A stretch of DNA of 64,000 bases from Palaemon carinicauda. Lineage: Eukaryota > Arthropoda > Malacostraca > Decapoda > Palaemonidae. The stretch lies in NCBI RefSeq assembly GCF_036898095.1, contig NC_090731.1, positions 142,029,009 to 142,093,008 on the forward strand, in the 5' to 3' direction. Positions 12,067-25,015 of this stretch are shown one piece after another (position 1 is the stretch's first letter; each line of letters opens with the position of its first letter). The notes beneath the pieces are model-generated. The model had not been told where the DNA came from, did not search any database, and saw only the letters and a list, made by a program, of their open reading frames with translations. The translations under genes and the position numbers were made by a program.

Positions 12067-12420
12067 CGAGATGTTTAAAGGTTTAAAGCAGCTCACGAAT
12101 GACAGAGGCAAGGGACAGTGACATTGCCCTTTCAAGCAGGACATTGCCCTAGAGACTGACCATATACTGTGTACATATGATCAGCGCCTAAGCCCCCTAT
12201 CCACCCAAGCTAGGACCAAAGCTGGTCAGACTATGGCTGCTGATAACTCAGCAGATAGGCCTATAGGCTTAGCCAAACCCCCCCCCCCCCCCCGCACATC
12301 CTTAGCTCACAAGGATGGTGAGGTTGCAGCGACCAAAGGAACGAACGAGTTTGAGCAGGACTCGAACCCCCGTATGGTGATCACCAGGCAGAGATGTTAC
12401 CAATAAGGCCACCGCAACCT
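12067..12420 (-). mobile_element. tRNA-derived SINE
   Basis: Read on the minus strand, the element opens with GGTTGCGGTGGCCTTATTGG, an A-box-like segment (plus 12400-12411). About 30 bases on is GGTTCGAGTCC (plus 12358-12368), an exact match to the RNA polymerase III B-box consensus. The head (about 12348-12420) has tRNA-like spacing but cannot be a functional tRNA by eye, because the acceptor arms do not pair well. The body continues through a C-run region (G on the minus strand, plus 12278-12293) to GACATTGCCCT blocks and ends near CTTTAAACCTTTAAACAT. This matches the organisation of decapod tRNA-SINEs. No tail repeat is obvious. Confidence 0.8.
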
Positions 12421-15400
12421 CTATCTCTAAAATTTTGTTATTTTATTTTCGACTTTCAATAGATCGGATTGAGAAAACGGCGAATCCCAAGAATAGATTA
12501 TGGTAAACCTTAATAGAAGGGATTATGATCCCATCAAAAGCTTGAAAAAGTCATTCGACCAACCAACAATAAAGATGAACATAAGATCGTTTAAGAGACC
12601 AAATCTTTTTCACAAATGCAGTTTCGTTGTAAAGAAAGAGCACTGAAAGGGTTCACTTGTTGAGATTGTCAAGATGGCAGAAAACTTCATTGAAAGGTAG
12701 AGATAAAATCAAAATTTTTCATATATCTAACCATTAGCAATTCCATAAACATGTTAAAGTTAGTTATTTTACTTGGCCAGACTTTTAGTTGTAACCTCTA
12801 GTTCAGTAAAATTCTCAGAACCGTTTACCTACAGGTTCTCATAAAATGTTATATCCAATATTTTTAAAAAATTCCAATTGTATAAAAATCCATAGCTTTA
12901 ACAAGTAGACTCTACGAAATGCCTTTTATGTAAATGGGTATCAACTGCAATGTCATCAGTAGAGGATAATTTCTAAAGTAATTTCTCTGTAATTAATACA
13001 GTATTCCACGCATGATTACCAGCAACAGACATCATGTAAGAGATTACTGTCATTAGTAAGCGGTTTGATATACACGATCCTGCAGTTTACTATTTAATAT
13101 TTTAGTCGTGTAAGCCAATGGTAATCTATTGAGGTTATCATTACGTCATATCATATGATACGAAAGTGGTAGGGACTGATAATGTTCTAAATAATTCTTT
13201 TTTCATAGAACTGACTAGGTAAGCTACTGCTACAAGTAAATTCTTAGGTACGTTATTGTAAAATTTTCTTCTGTAGATTATTACAGATTATCTAGTTTAT
13301 AACATGTTAGTTTTGTTTATTCATTCAACTGATTAGACTCGAATATTTATTAAACGAAATTTTGCTCATATCATTATTACGAATTGTCCTTATTGTGAGT
13401 ATGATATTTTACTTTTTTAAATTCTGGAGGAACACCCCGCCAGCTAGACTATCTTGAGGGAGTAGCTCGTACCCCACGTAACATGATATGGGAACTATGC
13501 AACAAACCGTAAAATTTTAAACGTTTTTATCTTCTGTGGTAGTATTTACAAAAGTTGACTACTTATAGTTTGCTACAAAGTAGGTCATTTGTGGCAGAAA
13601 CGAAAAAAAAAAAAATAATTTGGCACCGTGACCAATCAACTTTCTACTGAATTTCTTATCATGTAACCCAGCCCATGTAGTAAAGTATTCTCTTAAATAT
13701 CTATTGCAGTAGCTTAGACTGTGCTGCAATAAATTATCCACTGTACTTTTCCTGTTGTAGTAAATTTTACAAAAGATATTTTGCTGCATAAATCTGTAAC
13801 CTGTAGTTCATCTGTTACTTCAAACCCCATATCACTTTCAGCAAACAATTGTGCTTTTGCTGCTTCAATTTTATCAAAAGATGGTGTACTATTTAATTCG
13901 ATGTAATATGTAACATGGGATATATTTTGTTTATTTGTGCACAATGTTATGACAATATAAATTCTATCAAAACACTGAAGTAATTCCATTTTTTTACATT
14001 TTTCGTACCCTAGGTCTATGTATGGTTCTAATCCCTGCCTCTTCAAAAATATCCCAAAGCTTTTACTTGTTTTTTGTTTAATCATTTAGTCATTGTTGGC
14101 TTATCCAGATACGCACAAGAGTATTTTCTTACCTGATATATTCACTAATAGACTGTCAATTGTATTAACCTTTAGAGTACCGATTTTTATTTTGAAAGTA
14201 ATATACCCGATGTAATTTATGTTATTTGTTAAGTAGATTTGTTATATGATTATTAATTGTAAACTGAACGTTTTTCTTTTATTTGGTACTAGAAATATTT
14301 TGCATTAGAATATCTATAATACCCATTAGTCTATACCAAGTTATTTATTTTGATTTACTGATAAGGTAGTCTAATATCATGTAAATAATTTAGGCCTCTG
14401 TTACTTTGATCACTTAATTTTGTGTTTCAGTAACTCATAATTATTGTTTGAATAAATTATATTTACATATTTTTATGCTTCAATAGCCTGTTTGAAATAA
14501 GATGTTTACTTTAAACCAATGCCACAGATTAATTATTATTTTAGATACTTTGCAGCAATTTGTTTACTTGATAAAATATTATAACTCAGTGTCCTATGGG
14601 ATAGATCTGCTTCATAGCCTTAAAAAATGCTTTAAGAAAATTTTGTATGAATAATCCTAGGTAATTGAAATTTTCCTGATAAAGTATTGATTTATTTCCG
14701 TTTTGAATACCTTACATCATAGATTTATTTCCTACCTTTATAACCTGTGTACCATATTTATTTGATTTTTCTGTGAAGTAAATTCTCATGCTTTAGCAAC
14801 TCATATGATAGACTACTATCTACTCTAAATCATGCAACATACTATTCCTGTTGTACAGATCCATGAAGCATACGAGAACACATCAAACAGAGAGCAAGCT
14901 TCGAGAAATACTCTCTCAATATCCCCTTTTTTTTTCTCACATGGCCTCTGGTATTCCAGGAGTCAACTTTAAGATTCCGGTGGCAGGTTGCGGCAGAGGA
15001 TGACTGATGATTGCTAGTTGTTCAGCTTGGTTCACCATCTAGTGATCCGCTGACACATGTTACAGACAGGATGGAAAAAGAACTAGGTACTGCATGCAGT
15101 CATATTGATGTACTTGAGATTGTAGGTTCTTGTAAATGTAGGCAATGTATCGATGTTATTGAATTGGTGTACAGTCTGAGTGGGTAGTGTATATATAGGT
15201 GTAATACAATAGGTAATTTTTGAAGGGTGTAGTACAGTGGGTATGGTTGGGATTACTGTTTAATGGTAATAGGCCTCTGTGTTGATAAGATCACCAATAA
15301 GCATATTTTCGGCTGTATATCACAGATTCCAAGGGTTTATGGATATAGAATATGATGAATCAATGTTTTACCAGCATTTTACTTGTTAGAATTGAATGTT

Positions 15401-16190
15401 TATTGTTATATGTTAATGTAAATCAGATGATCGTATTTGAGGTGGGTAATTCAGTTGCTTTGTTTTAGGTTGATGTGTATTCAGATAAATGTCTTGAAAT
15501 TTATCAATGTGGGAAATTGATATATGTTTTAGGTCGATGTCAATTTATATAGATTTATTTTCTGATAAAGAAATCTTTGGTATTTGGGTAAATATGTAGA
15601 CAAATGTGTTGCACATAATCATACAGGAGGTTGTAGATAAAATTGGTAGGATAAATAAAATGCACAAGTATATGTTGAGTGTTTTAAAGTTATAGGTAAA
15701 TCTATGTATGAGATAAATGTGTATCTAGATGTCATATATGGTGTAAATAAATATAGAGAAATAGGTAAGTTTTTTAAATAGTTGGTAATTGTTATTTTTA
15801 TGTATATTTGTAATGTGACAGCTTTGAATTGCGCTTAAAATGTGTTTGATAAATGGGGAAAATCTTGAATTCTCTATAGGAACAATATAGTTGAAGCTAT
15901 ACCTAGATGGATATTAGCAAATAGGTAAAGGTAAGAATACCGATTCATATATTGCCAAGACTGTCTAGAACAGAGCGTCTTATAGATTTTATTTGTCTCC
16001 GAGCAAGGCTAAGTTACTTATGGGCCAGAGTGATTCATAGGTAGAATCTAGGAGAAACAACCATTGATGTGTAATGCCAAAATAAAACATCACGCAGACT
16101 CTTAAAGTTAAATAACATGCATCTTAAAACAGCCATTCTGAGTATTTCCTCAGCTGAGAAGATGATTTTAACTTTTTGTAATAGTTGCAT
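12421..16190. other. Unique AT-rich region without recognised gene
   Basis: The largest microsatellite-free stretch of the first half. The only open frame above chance suspicion is 13714-14085 on the minus strand (123 codons from ATG, overlapping a 76-codon frame at 13559-13789). Its product is mixed in composition, with no domain I recognise, and could be an exon-sized remnant or chance. From about 15100 to 15960 the plus strand is rich in G/T and poor in C. Confidence 0.4.
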
Positions 16191-16192
16191 AA

Positions 16193-18365
16193 TCTATGTC
16201 TAGCATACGCAAGGAAGACTCGCTTCATGATCTATGTCTAGCGTACGCAAAGGAGATTGATTTCATGATCTATGTCTAACTTACTCAAAGGAGGCTGATT
16301 TCATGATATATGTCTAGTGCAGTCAAAGAGAATTGCTTCAGGATCTACAGTATATCTAGCGTACATAAAGGAGACTTGCTACATGATCTATGTCTAGTGT
16401 ACACAAAGAGACTCGCTTCATGATTTATGTCTAGCGAAATGCAAAGGAGACTCGCTTCATGATCTGTGTCTACCATATTCAAAGCAGAATAGCTTCAAGA
16501 TCTGTCTAGCGAGCGCAAAGGAGACTCGCTTCATGATGTGTCCATCGTGTGCATAGAAAACTCGTTTTATGATAAATTTCTAGCATACTCAAAGGAGGCT
16601 TGCTTCATGATCTATGTCTTGCATATACAAAGGAGACTCGCTTCATGGTATATGTCTAGCATGCTCAAATGAGAATCGCTTCAAGATCTATGTCTAGCGT
16701 ATGAAAAGGACACTTACTTCATGATCTATGTCTAGCGTATACAAAGGAGACTTGCTTCATGATCTATGTCTAGCGTACGCAAAGGAGACTCTCTTCATAA
16801 TCTATATCTAGCGAAATGCAAAGGAGACTCACTTCATGATCTATGTCTAACATACACAAAGGAGACTCTCTTCATGATCTATGTCTAGCGTACGCAAAGG
16901 AGACTCTCTTCATGATCTACTGTATGTCTAGCATACGCAAAGGAGACTCTTTTCATGATCTATGTCTAGCGAAATGCAAAGGAGACTCTCTTCATAATCT
17001 ATATCTAGCGAAATGCAAAGGAGACTCACTTCATGATCTATGTCTAACATACACAAAGGAGACTCTCTTCATGATCTATGTCTAGCGTACGCAAAGGAGA
17101 CTCTCTTCATGATCTACTGTATGTCTAGCATACGCAAAGGAGACTCTTTTCATGATCTATGTCTAGCGAAATGCAAAGGAGACTCTCTTCATAATCTATA
17201 TCTAGCGAAATGCAAAGGAGACTCACTTCATGATCTATGTCTTGCATATACAAAGGAGACTCGCTTCATGGTATATGTCTAGCATGCTCAAATGAGAATC
17301 ACTTCAAGATCTATGTCTAGCGTATGAAAAGGACACTTACTTCATGATCTATGTCTAGCGTATACAAAGGAGACTTGCTTCATGATCTATGTCTAGCGTA
17401 CGCAAAGGAGGCTCTCTTCATAATCTATATCTAGCGAAAAGCAAAGGAGACTCACTTCATGATCTATGTCTAACATACACAAAGGAGACTCTCTTCATGA
17501 TCTATGTCTAGCGTATGCAAAGGAGACTCTCTTCATGATCTACTGTATGTCTAGCATACGCAAAGGAGACTCTTTTCATGATCTATGTCTAGCGAAATGC
17601 AAAGGAGACTCTCTTCATAATCTATATCTAGCAAAATGCAAAGGAGACTCACTTCATGATCTATGTCTAGCGTACGCAAAGGACACTCCTTTTTGTGATC
17701 TATGTCTAGTGTTCGCAAAGGAGACTCGCTTCATGATCTATGTCTAGCGTACGCAAAGGAGACTCTTCATGATCTACTGTATGTCTAGCATATGCAGAGG
17801 AGACTCTCTTCATGATCTACTGTATGTCTAGCATACACAAAGGAGAGACTCATATCATGATCTATGTCTAGCGAAACGCAAAGGAGACTTATTTCATGAT
17901 CTATATCTAGCTTACGCAAAGGAGAGTTGCTTCATGATCTATGTCTAGCCTACGCAAAGGACACTCGTTTTGTGATCTATGTCTAGCGTACACAAAGGAG
18001 ACTTGCTTCATGATCTATGTCTAGCGTACGCAAAGGAGACTCTCTTTATGATCTACTGTATGTCTAGCCACGCAAAGGAGACTCATATCATGATCTATGT
18101 CTACCGAAACGCAAAGGAGACTTATTTCATGATCTATATCTATCTTACACAAAGGAGAGTTGCTTCATGATCTTTGTCTAGCGTACGCAAAGGACACTCC
18201 TTTTGTGATCTATGTCTAGCGTACACAAAGGAGACTCGCTTCATGATCTATGTCTAGCGAACGCAAAGGTGCTATGACTTCTTGTCGAAGAGCCAACGCC
18301 CTGAGATAAGCTCTGGGCAATCTGTGTGTGTGTGTATAGGGCGTCTTCACGATCTATGTCTGGCG
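16193..18365 (+). repeat. Tandem array of about 38 bp units with higher-order copies
   Basis: The unit reads about GGAGACTCGCTTCATGATCT then ATGTCTAGCGTACGCAAA (38 bp). Two common variants are GCGAAATGCAAA (39 bp) and ATCTACTGTATGTCTAGCAT (42 bp), and about 55 units are present. Units at the left edge are diverged and the centre is homogenised. A 197 bp five-unit block is repeated directly (16843 vs 17040), and a block of several hundred bp recurs at an offset of 623 bp (GCATATACAAAGG at 16621 and 17244; CTAACATACAC at 16847 and 17470). Open frames of 60-93 codons arise because variant units sum to in-frame lengths. I do not think it is coding, since unit lengths of 38, 39 and 42 shift the frame. 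Confidence 0.93.
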
Positions 18366-18663
18366 CACGTAAAGCAGAGTCCTTCATGGATTTTTTTATG
18401 TACAGAAGAATTATTTATGCTACCATATTTGATTGTTTTGTAACGATATAGTGGGAGGAGCTCAGTGACAAAAAATGGGGACAATTGCTAACGAAGCAAA
18501 GAGAAATATTACGAAATCGTTTACGGGACCTGTAGAGTCTTACCACAGTGGGACATTTAAATCCTCATACCAAGGGTGTGGATCAGAAACAAGTGTGATT
18601 GAAATGTTGAATTTATGACTATTTTATAACAATTGGTGTATAATCGAAGAAATAAGGATATAA

Positions 18664-18680
18664 ACTGTATATATATGTTG

Positions 18681-18765
<85 letters not shown>

Positions 18766-18834
18766 TGTATACATATATTGATGGCATGTATTAATAAATA
18801 TATTTATGTAGATGTATATACACATTTATATTTG

Positions 18835-18908
<74 letters not shown>

Positions 18909-18922
18909 GAGAGAGAGAGAGG
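18664..18922. repeat. (TA)n and (GA)n compound microsatellites
   Basis: (TA)n at about 18682-18764, bounded by ACTGTATATATA on the left and TATACTGTATA on the right, then a 70 bp spacer, then (GA)n at about 18839-18922. Confidence 0.96.
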
Positions 18923-19050
18923 TGCTATAATGAAATTAAAACTTAGAGCAAAATATATCGAGTTAAAAGATTGTTGAAGTTTTATGAACCAGTTGTTCAA
19001 GACTTTTTATATGCCATTCAACCTTATATCCTAAATTTGATCTGAAGAGT

Positions 19051-19435
<385 letters not shown>

Positions 19436-19764
19436 TGTGTGTGTATACGTGCGTGCGTGTAGGAGTTAACTCTAGACTTCATTAGTAGATATATCGTGGT
19501 TGGCATTTAAGGAAATGAATGTTTTAGCGTAGTGACTGACATGATCATTAACGAAGCTTATAAAGCAGCGGTTGATTATGTCATACTGACATATCAGTTT
19601 CTAGAAAAATCCAATTTTTGAAAAATATAGGATGAAAAGTGTATTTATTGTTAATTACAAAGAATGATTAAAAAAGGAGCGATGCTTCTAATTATATGGA
19701 TATTATTCATGTGACTGTCTCTTAATGCTTACATAAAAGTTAGTAAAAAGGAGCATGTATTTCA

Positions 19765-20050
19765 GAAAACCCATGTACTGCAGTTTCATCGTAACTGGGT
19801 CTTCCAACTCTTCTAGTGCCTTGTGGAGCCCAGTTGAAAGTTTGATGAACTAATCTCTCTTGAGAAGTGCTAAGAGCATGCCCAAACCATCTCCATCTAC
19901 CCCATCTACTCTATGGCACTCGAGTAATCTCTCTTATAGTCTCGTTTCAAATTCTGCCTGCCATTTAAATCCCAATATTCGTCTGAGAGCTTTGTTCTCA
20001 AATCTACAGAATCTGTGGGGTATCGTTTCATTGTCATACCACGACTCATA
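19765..20050 (-). pseudogene. LINE (RTE-like) ORF2 C-terminal fragment
   Basis: The minus strand translates as a run containing [20 protein letters not shown] followed by [17 protein letters not shown], then a stop. It continues with ERLLECHRVD, GDGLGMLLAL and a final LHKALEELEDPVTM-type segment with stops and frame changes. This [11 protein letters not shown]...W pattern followed by a GH/GM segment and a final PxxTR/LEE-V-DP segment is the usual end of RTE-type LINE ORF2 proteins downstream of the RT domain. The copy is broken by stops. RT-domain remnants in the same orientation lie at 21137-21265, as expected for one old insertion. Confidence 0.7.
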
Positions 20051-20051
20051 C

Positions 20052-20054
<3 letters not shown>

Positions 20055-20122
<68 letters not shown>

Positions 20123-20140
20123 AATATATATATATATATT

Positions 20141-20217
<77 letters not shown>

Positions 20218-20228
20218 ATATATATATA
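20055..20228. repeat. (TA)n/(TG)n microsatellite
   Basis: (TA)n with TATTTATA and TAAATATA steps and a (TG)n run at about 20199-20217. It abuts the LINE fragment upstream. Confidence 0.95.
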
Positions 20229-20699
20229 CCGGTATTTTTTTTATAGGAGGCAATGGTGTTTATATAGGTAGATATTTATCACTGAAACGGTCTCTCCAAG
20301 AGTAAAGATGATAGGAAGATGTTTAATAGCGAATCCTTTTTTTGTTTATTCCTACCTATGATACTCTTTCATTGAAACGACTGTTTCCGTATTAATGTGA
20401 TAATCTGTTGAATTTTTACCAATTTCCCAAGATGGCTGTCGCATTTCAAGAGGAATCGATGTGGTCTTATTGCTAATATATGTTTCTTAAGGTATGCAAG
20501 ATAATTCTTACCAGTTCTCAGATTGCTATATATTAGTACCCCCAAATAGCTGAACAAATATGCTTAAAACGACTGGACTGCTTTTTAACATAACAAATAC
20601 TTCGTCCAGACCTACTTTGACACCAAAGTCTTTTTCATCACAAATACCTCGTTTTGCTTTCAAGAATTTTGCTTCTTTACATACAGTTTTTTTTTTCTA

Positions 20700-20915
20700 C
20701 CGACACAACTACAGTAATTTAATCGGAAATTCTCCGTAAAAAAAAATATATTGTTCAGCCGTATTTCAGTAAAATACAAGCGACCGTAATTTTACCTTAC
20801 TTTGTTATTATCTTGTACGGGCTGGTGACCGTAATATCACTCCTTAGCGTCAATATATCCGTTTTTGAAACGGTAAAATCCTGGGATAAATGTTGCCAGG
20901 CATTTGCCTTTTTTT
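20700..20915 (-). mobile_element. Palindromic MITE-like element, copy 1
   Basis: The reverse complement aligns with 59541-59764 over about 210 bp. Shared blocks: AAAAACGGA-ATATT, GTGATATTACGGTCACCA, CCCGTA-AAGATAATAACAAA, ATTACGGTCGC and TTTTACTGAAATACGGCTGA, then TTTCCGATTAA. One end carries an imperfect hairpin (TAAAATCCTGG ... CCAGGCATTT). In this copy the hairpin loop is in the opposite orientation to copy 2. No coding capacity. Superfamily not determined. Confidence 0.75.
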
Positions 20916-21136
20916 AATGAAAATTTCAAACAGTAGCTTTATTTTGATTATATGACAGGATTTTTACTCAAGTCCATGTATGACACATACAGATTTCCCT
21001 TTATTTTCAAACTTCTCTAATAGGTGTTTTTATAGAAACTAACGACATTCTTCCTTGTGTAACGTTGCTGTTATTCCATCTCAATTCATCCCTCATCTTT
21101 TCTATATTTCCATTCCAAATCCAACCATAATTCTGC

Positions 21137-21265
21137 TCAAGGTATGTAGATTAAAACATTACCTCTATAATTTTCACAATCATCTCTATCCCCTTTACCC
21201 GCGAGGCATAGAATATTATTTTTCTCATTAACTTCTTTAGAATCTTTCTCCTCTCTTAGCGTACC
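21137..21265 (-). pseudogene. LINE reverse transcriptase N-terminal fragment
   Basis: The minus-strand frame contains KGDRDDCENYRGN, which fits the conserved entry block of non-LTR reverse transcriptases (KKGDxxxxxNYRGI-like). The upstream residues ([19 protein letters not shown]) look degenerate. Same orientation as the C-terminal piece at 19765-20050, about 1.2 kb away, the distance expected within one RTE-like ORF2. The palindromic MITE at 20700-20915 sits between them. Confidence 0.6.
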
Positions 21266-21300
21266 TTGAAAAATCATAATCATCCATACAGTCACATATG

Positions 21301-21670
<370 letters not shown>

Positions 21671-22040
21671 TATGTACTACTAAACGCCAACATCTTACTT
21701 GAAAAAAATTCTATTTTTGTTTTCCAAACAAGGAAATATTTTTCGATATATAACAGTGTCCGAAAGAAGAATTTCACTTAAAAACAGAAAATAGATATAT
21801 GAATTATTTCTTCTAAGTATTAATGATAAAAAAGGGTTGACATAGCCTATGATTCCCCGAAGTCGTAAGAAAAATTATGACGTAAATTTCCCATGAATTT
21901 AAGTTTTTACAGTAAACCTTTCTTTTTACACATCTATTAATGTTAGTCATTGATTAAGCAAAATTGTATGGATTGTATGGCACTTATTAAGAACGAACCT
22001 GCAGTGGCACTTCTATGGTTGCTGTGGATTCCTCTACCTT

Positions 22041-22044
<4 letters not shown>
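21671..22044. other. No gene recognised
   Basis: AT-rich unique sequence. Only short frames, and no motif seen. Confidence 0.4.

Positions 22045-22104
<60 letters not shown>
22045..22104. repeat. (GA)n microsatellite
   Basis: Pure GA run of about 30 units. Confidence 0.97.
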
Positions 22105-22108
<4 letters not shown>

Positions 22109-22541
22109 ATTTTCCATCACTGTCAAATCCCTCTAATTGAGTCCCTGGATTCACGCCTACCAACCGAAGCCGTGGAATGGTGACTCTGTTACTAATTGAG
22201 TACCTCATTCTCCCATCCCCCATCCTCTATCCTATACTCTTTCCCACCTATCCCCCGAATTTGCAAATCGTCCTTGAGCATTACACCCTATCAGCAGTTA
22301 TTATTAAGGATCCAATTTGACCCAACTACCGCTTGTGAAGCAGACACTTCGACGATTGTTGACATTAGCCTTGCAGTGTTTAGCATGTGTTAATTTCGTC
22401 CTTGTGGTATCGCTGATGGCAATAATGGCTCCAATATAGGTGCCAGAGATTATACAATGCACTGTATTCATATCAAGTTGCAGCTGCTGATGATGAATAG
22501 CTGTTATCGTTACGATACAAGCAAACAGTTGATTATATGAG

Positions 22542-22543
<2 letters not shown>
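22105..22543. other. No gene recognised
   Basis: Mixed-composition sequence with an open frame at 22196-22393 (plus, 65 codons) that shows no family motif. The region is less AT-rich than its surroundings. Confidence 0.35.
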
Positions 22544-22841
<298 letters not shown>

Positions 22842-23275
22842 CAGCTCATATTTTCTTTGCCTCCACATACACCGAATATTCAAGCCTATTTTTTTACAAA
22901 TTCTCCTCCTTTCTAGTACATCTGACAACGAAAAGATAACCAAAAAATTCTTTACGCTATAGGTTAACTACTGCTCTGTAATTATTCAGTGGCTACTTTT
23001 CACTCGGTAAGGGTAAGGTTAGGAGAGGCAATTCAGCTATGGTAAGCAGCTTTTCTAGGAGAAGGATACTCCAAAATTGAACCATTATTCTCAAAAATTG
23101 GGTAGTGCCATAACCGCTGTACTATGGCCATCCACTGTCATGGGTTAGAGCTCTCTTTCCTGAGGGTATAATCAGCCTTACTGTTTCCTTATTTTCTTTC
23201 CTCACTGTGTTATTTTCCCTGATGCAGCCTTTGGTCTTATAGCATCCTGATTTCCTGCTAGGGTAATAATAATAT
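22842..23275 (+). mobile_element. Non-autonomous LINE-tailed retroelement, copy 3
   Basis: Most diverged of the three short copies. Shared blocks: CTGACAACGA.AAGATAACCAAA, GCTATGGTAAGCAGCTTTTC, GGATACTCCAAAATTGAACC, CCATCCACTGTCATGGG, and CCTTATTTTCTTTCCTCACT then CTTATAGCATCCTG and a short AAT tail. A large part of the segment between the TGAGGGTA block and the tail is deleted compared with copy 2. It follows immediately on a TA-TG microsatellite. Confidence 0.7.
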
Positions 23276-23389
23276 CATATATATGTATGTTTATATGTGT
23301 ATATATACAGTATTACTGTATATTGCATATGCCTACAAGGGTATTTAACTAATATAAAATGGTGTTTTGGGTAAAATATGTAGTTTCTG

Positions 23390-24760
23390 GAGTAAATTAG
23401 AATAGAGAGTGTGAACATTTGTCTGGATATAGAGGAAACTCGAGAAAAAGAAAATTATATGAAAACCCAGTCTGGAGGTTTATCGTATTGTCGCTGACGT
23501 GCAAGCTGATTTGGTTGAAAATGTGGGAATAATATATATAAAGGTGATTAAGGCAACTGAGGTCAACCTGAAGGAAGTTAAGAGAGAAAACAACGAGAAT
23601 ATGGAAAACTGGAAAGGGTTATAGACACAGTAGTTAAAGGGGCATATAAAAATTATACAAATTCATTGGTAAGGTCATAAGTTATTTTTCAGGTGGATAG
23701 GGAGAAGAAAAGGAATCACTGTGATATGTGGTATGAGATTGGGAAGTTTATTAAGATAATTATTGAAGTTGCAATTGTAGATCATAGGGGAAGATCGTGT
23801 ACAGAAGTACAGGACTGGGCAAAAGGTGGTCAAGAGGAAGATGAGAGAAAGAAAGAAGACTGGTAATAAATAAGAAGAACGTGAAGAAACACTTAGTAAA
23901 TAAATTACTTATTCTATAAGGAATTAGATGTAGAGAAAGTTTAAATAAGCAAATAGATAACAAAATAACAGTTGCATAGGTAAAAATTATTTGGTTGAAA
24001 TAGGAGTCAAGATAGTGGGAAGTTTGAGTATGGGAGGAATGTGTGATTAAGATATGTGAGCTAATAAAACAAGAACATGAAGGGGAATCTATAAAGAGAA
24101 ATTTGGAGGACAATTGGGCTATGCAGAAAGACATGGAATTCTAGGAATATATGAAGAGAGTAGAATTCTAGGATAAGGTCATTAAGCAAGGAGGATAGCG
24201 GTTGTGATCTTACAAGGGTGGGGAGAGGGTGTGAAAGGTAGTGAGAGATAGGATATGGAAAACGTAAGTTTAGTATTTTAGATATAATTTTAAAAGAAAA
24301 ATTATTTTTTTCCTTGTCTTTGAAGGATATAGATGAATGATACAGAGACCAGGAGTGTGATAGAATGTTAAAAAAAAAAGCCAGAAAGTGAGCGAGATAA
24401 ATTATAAGGATGTACACACAGGGAAAATAAAAACACGCAGATTGAAAGATACAATCTAAAATTAATGCATGTAAGGTTTGATTGATGAAGTGAGTAATCT
24501 GAAGATTTGTTCAAATTATAAAATAAAATAAAGGCAGAGCTGAACGTCAAAAGATTGGAAGTGGCCAGCGTAAGTTTTATAAATTTGTGGAAACAACCTT
24601 TGAAGACTAAGGGAGGGAAATTAAGAAGCTGATAAATGTTGAGTTAATAGGAGTTAATGTTGAATAGATAAATGGAAGAGGTATTCGAAAACAAGGGCAT
24701 CAATACCCAAAAAGTGTAAGTGTGATAGGTGCCGAGTGTTTGGACAATAAAAATTCCTCG
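23390..24760 (+). other. Purine-biased tract, no gene recognised
   Basis: For about 1.4 kb the plus strand is strongly enriched in A and G, without being a microsatellite. The complementary strand is pyrimidine-rich and so poor in stop codons, which explains the long minus-strand frames at 23760-24134, 24061-24417 and 24368-24550. Their products are hydrophobic Ser/Leu/Phe-rich strings without domains. Confidence 0.5.
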
Positions 24761-24855
24761 TCACAAGTGATGAAGTATTGACCAGTTGAAGTATGAATGC
24801 GGCATTGACTGGAATGCAGTTTTTCTATGTGGATTGCACCAATAATATGAATTAT

Positions 24856-24967
<112 letters not shown>

Positions 24968-25015
24968 TATATATGGTGCTTGGCCATATTACTTTACGTT
25001 TATAGTGAACAGATA

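Noticed and set aside
12348..12420. Functional tRNA gene
   Set aside because: It has A and B boxes, but the arms do not pair convincingly and it is continuous with a SINE body.
16843..17747. Apparent repeat protein (SNIHKGDSLHDLCLAYAKET units) in the 38 bp array
   Set aside because: Unit lengths of 38, 39 and 42 bp shift the frame between units. The open stretches are just those sums that happen to stay in phase.
16193..18365. Common origin of the 38 bp array and the 76 bp satellite (76 = 2 x 38)
   Set aside because: The two sequences share no recognisable block; the length ratio looks coincidental.
23760..24550. Three adjacent long minus-strand frames as a multi-exon gene
   Set aside because: Explained by the pyrimidine-rich strand, which is poor in stop codons; the products are low-complexity and hydrophobic.
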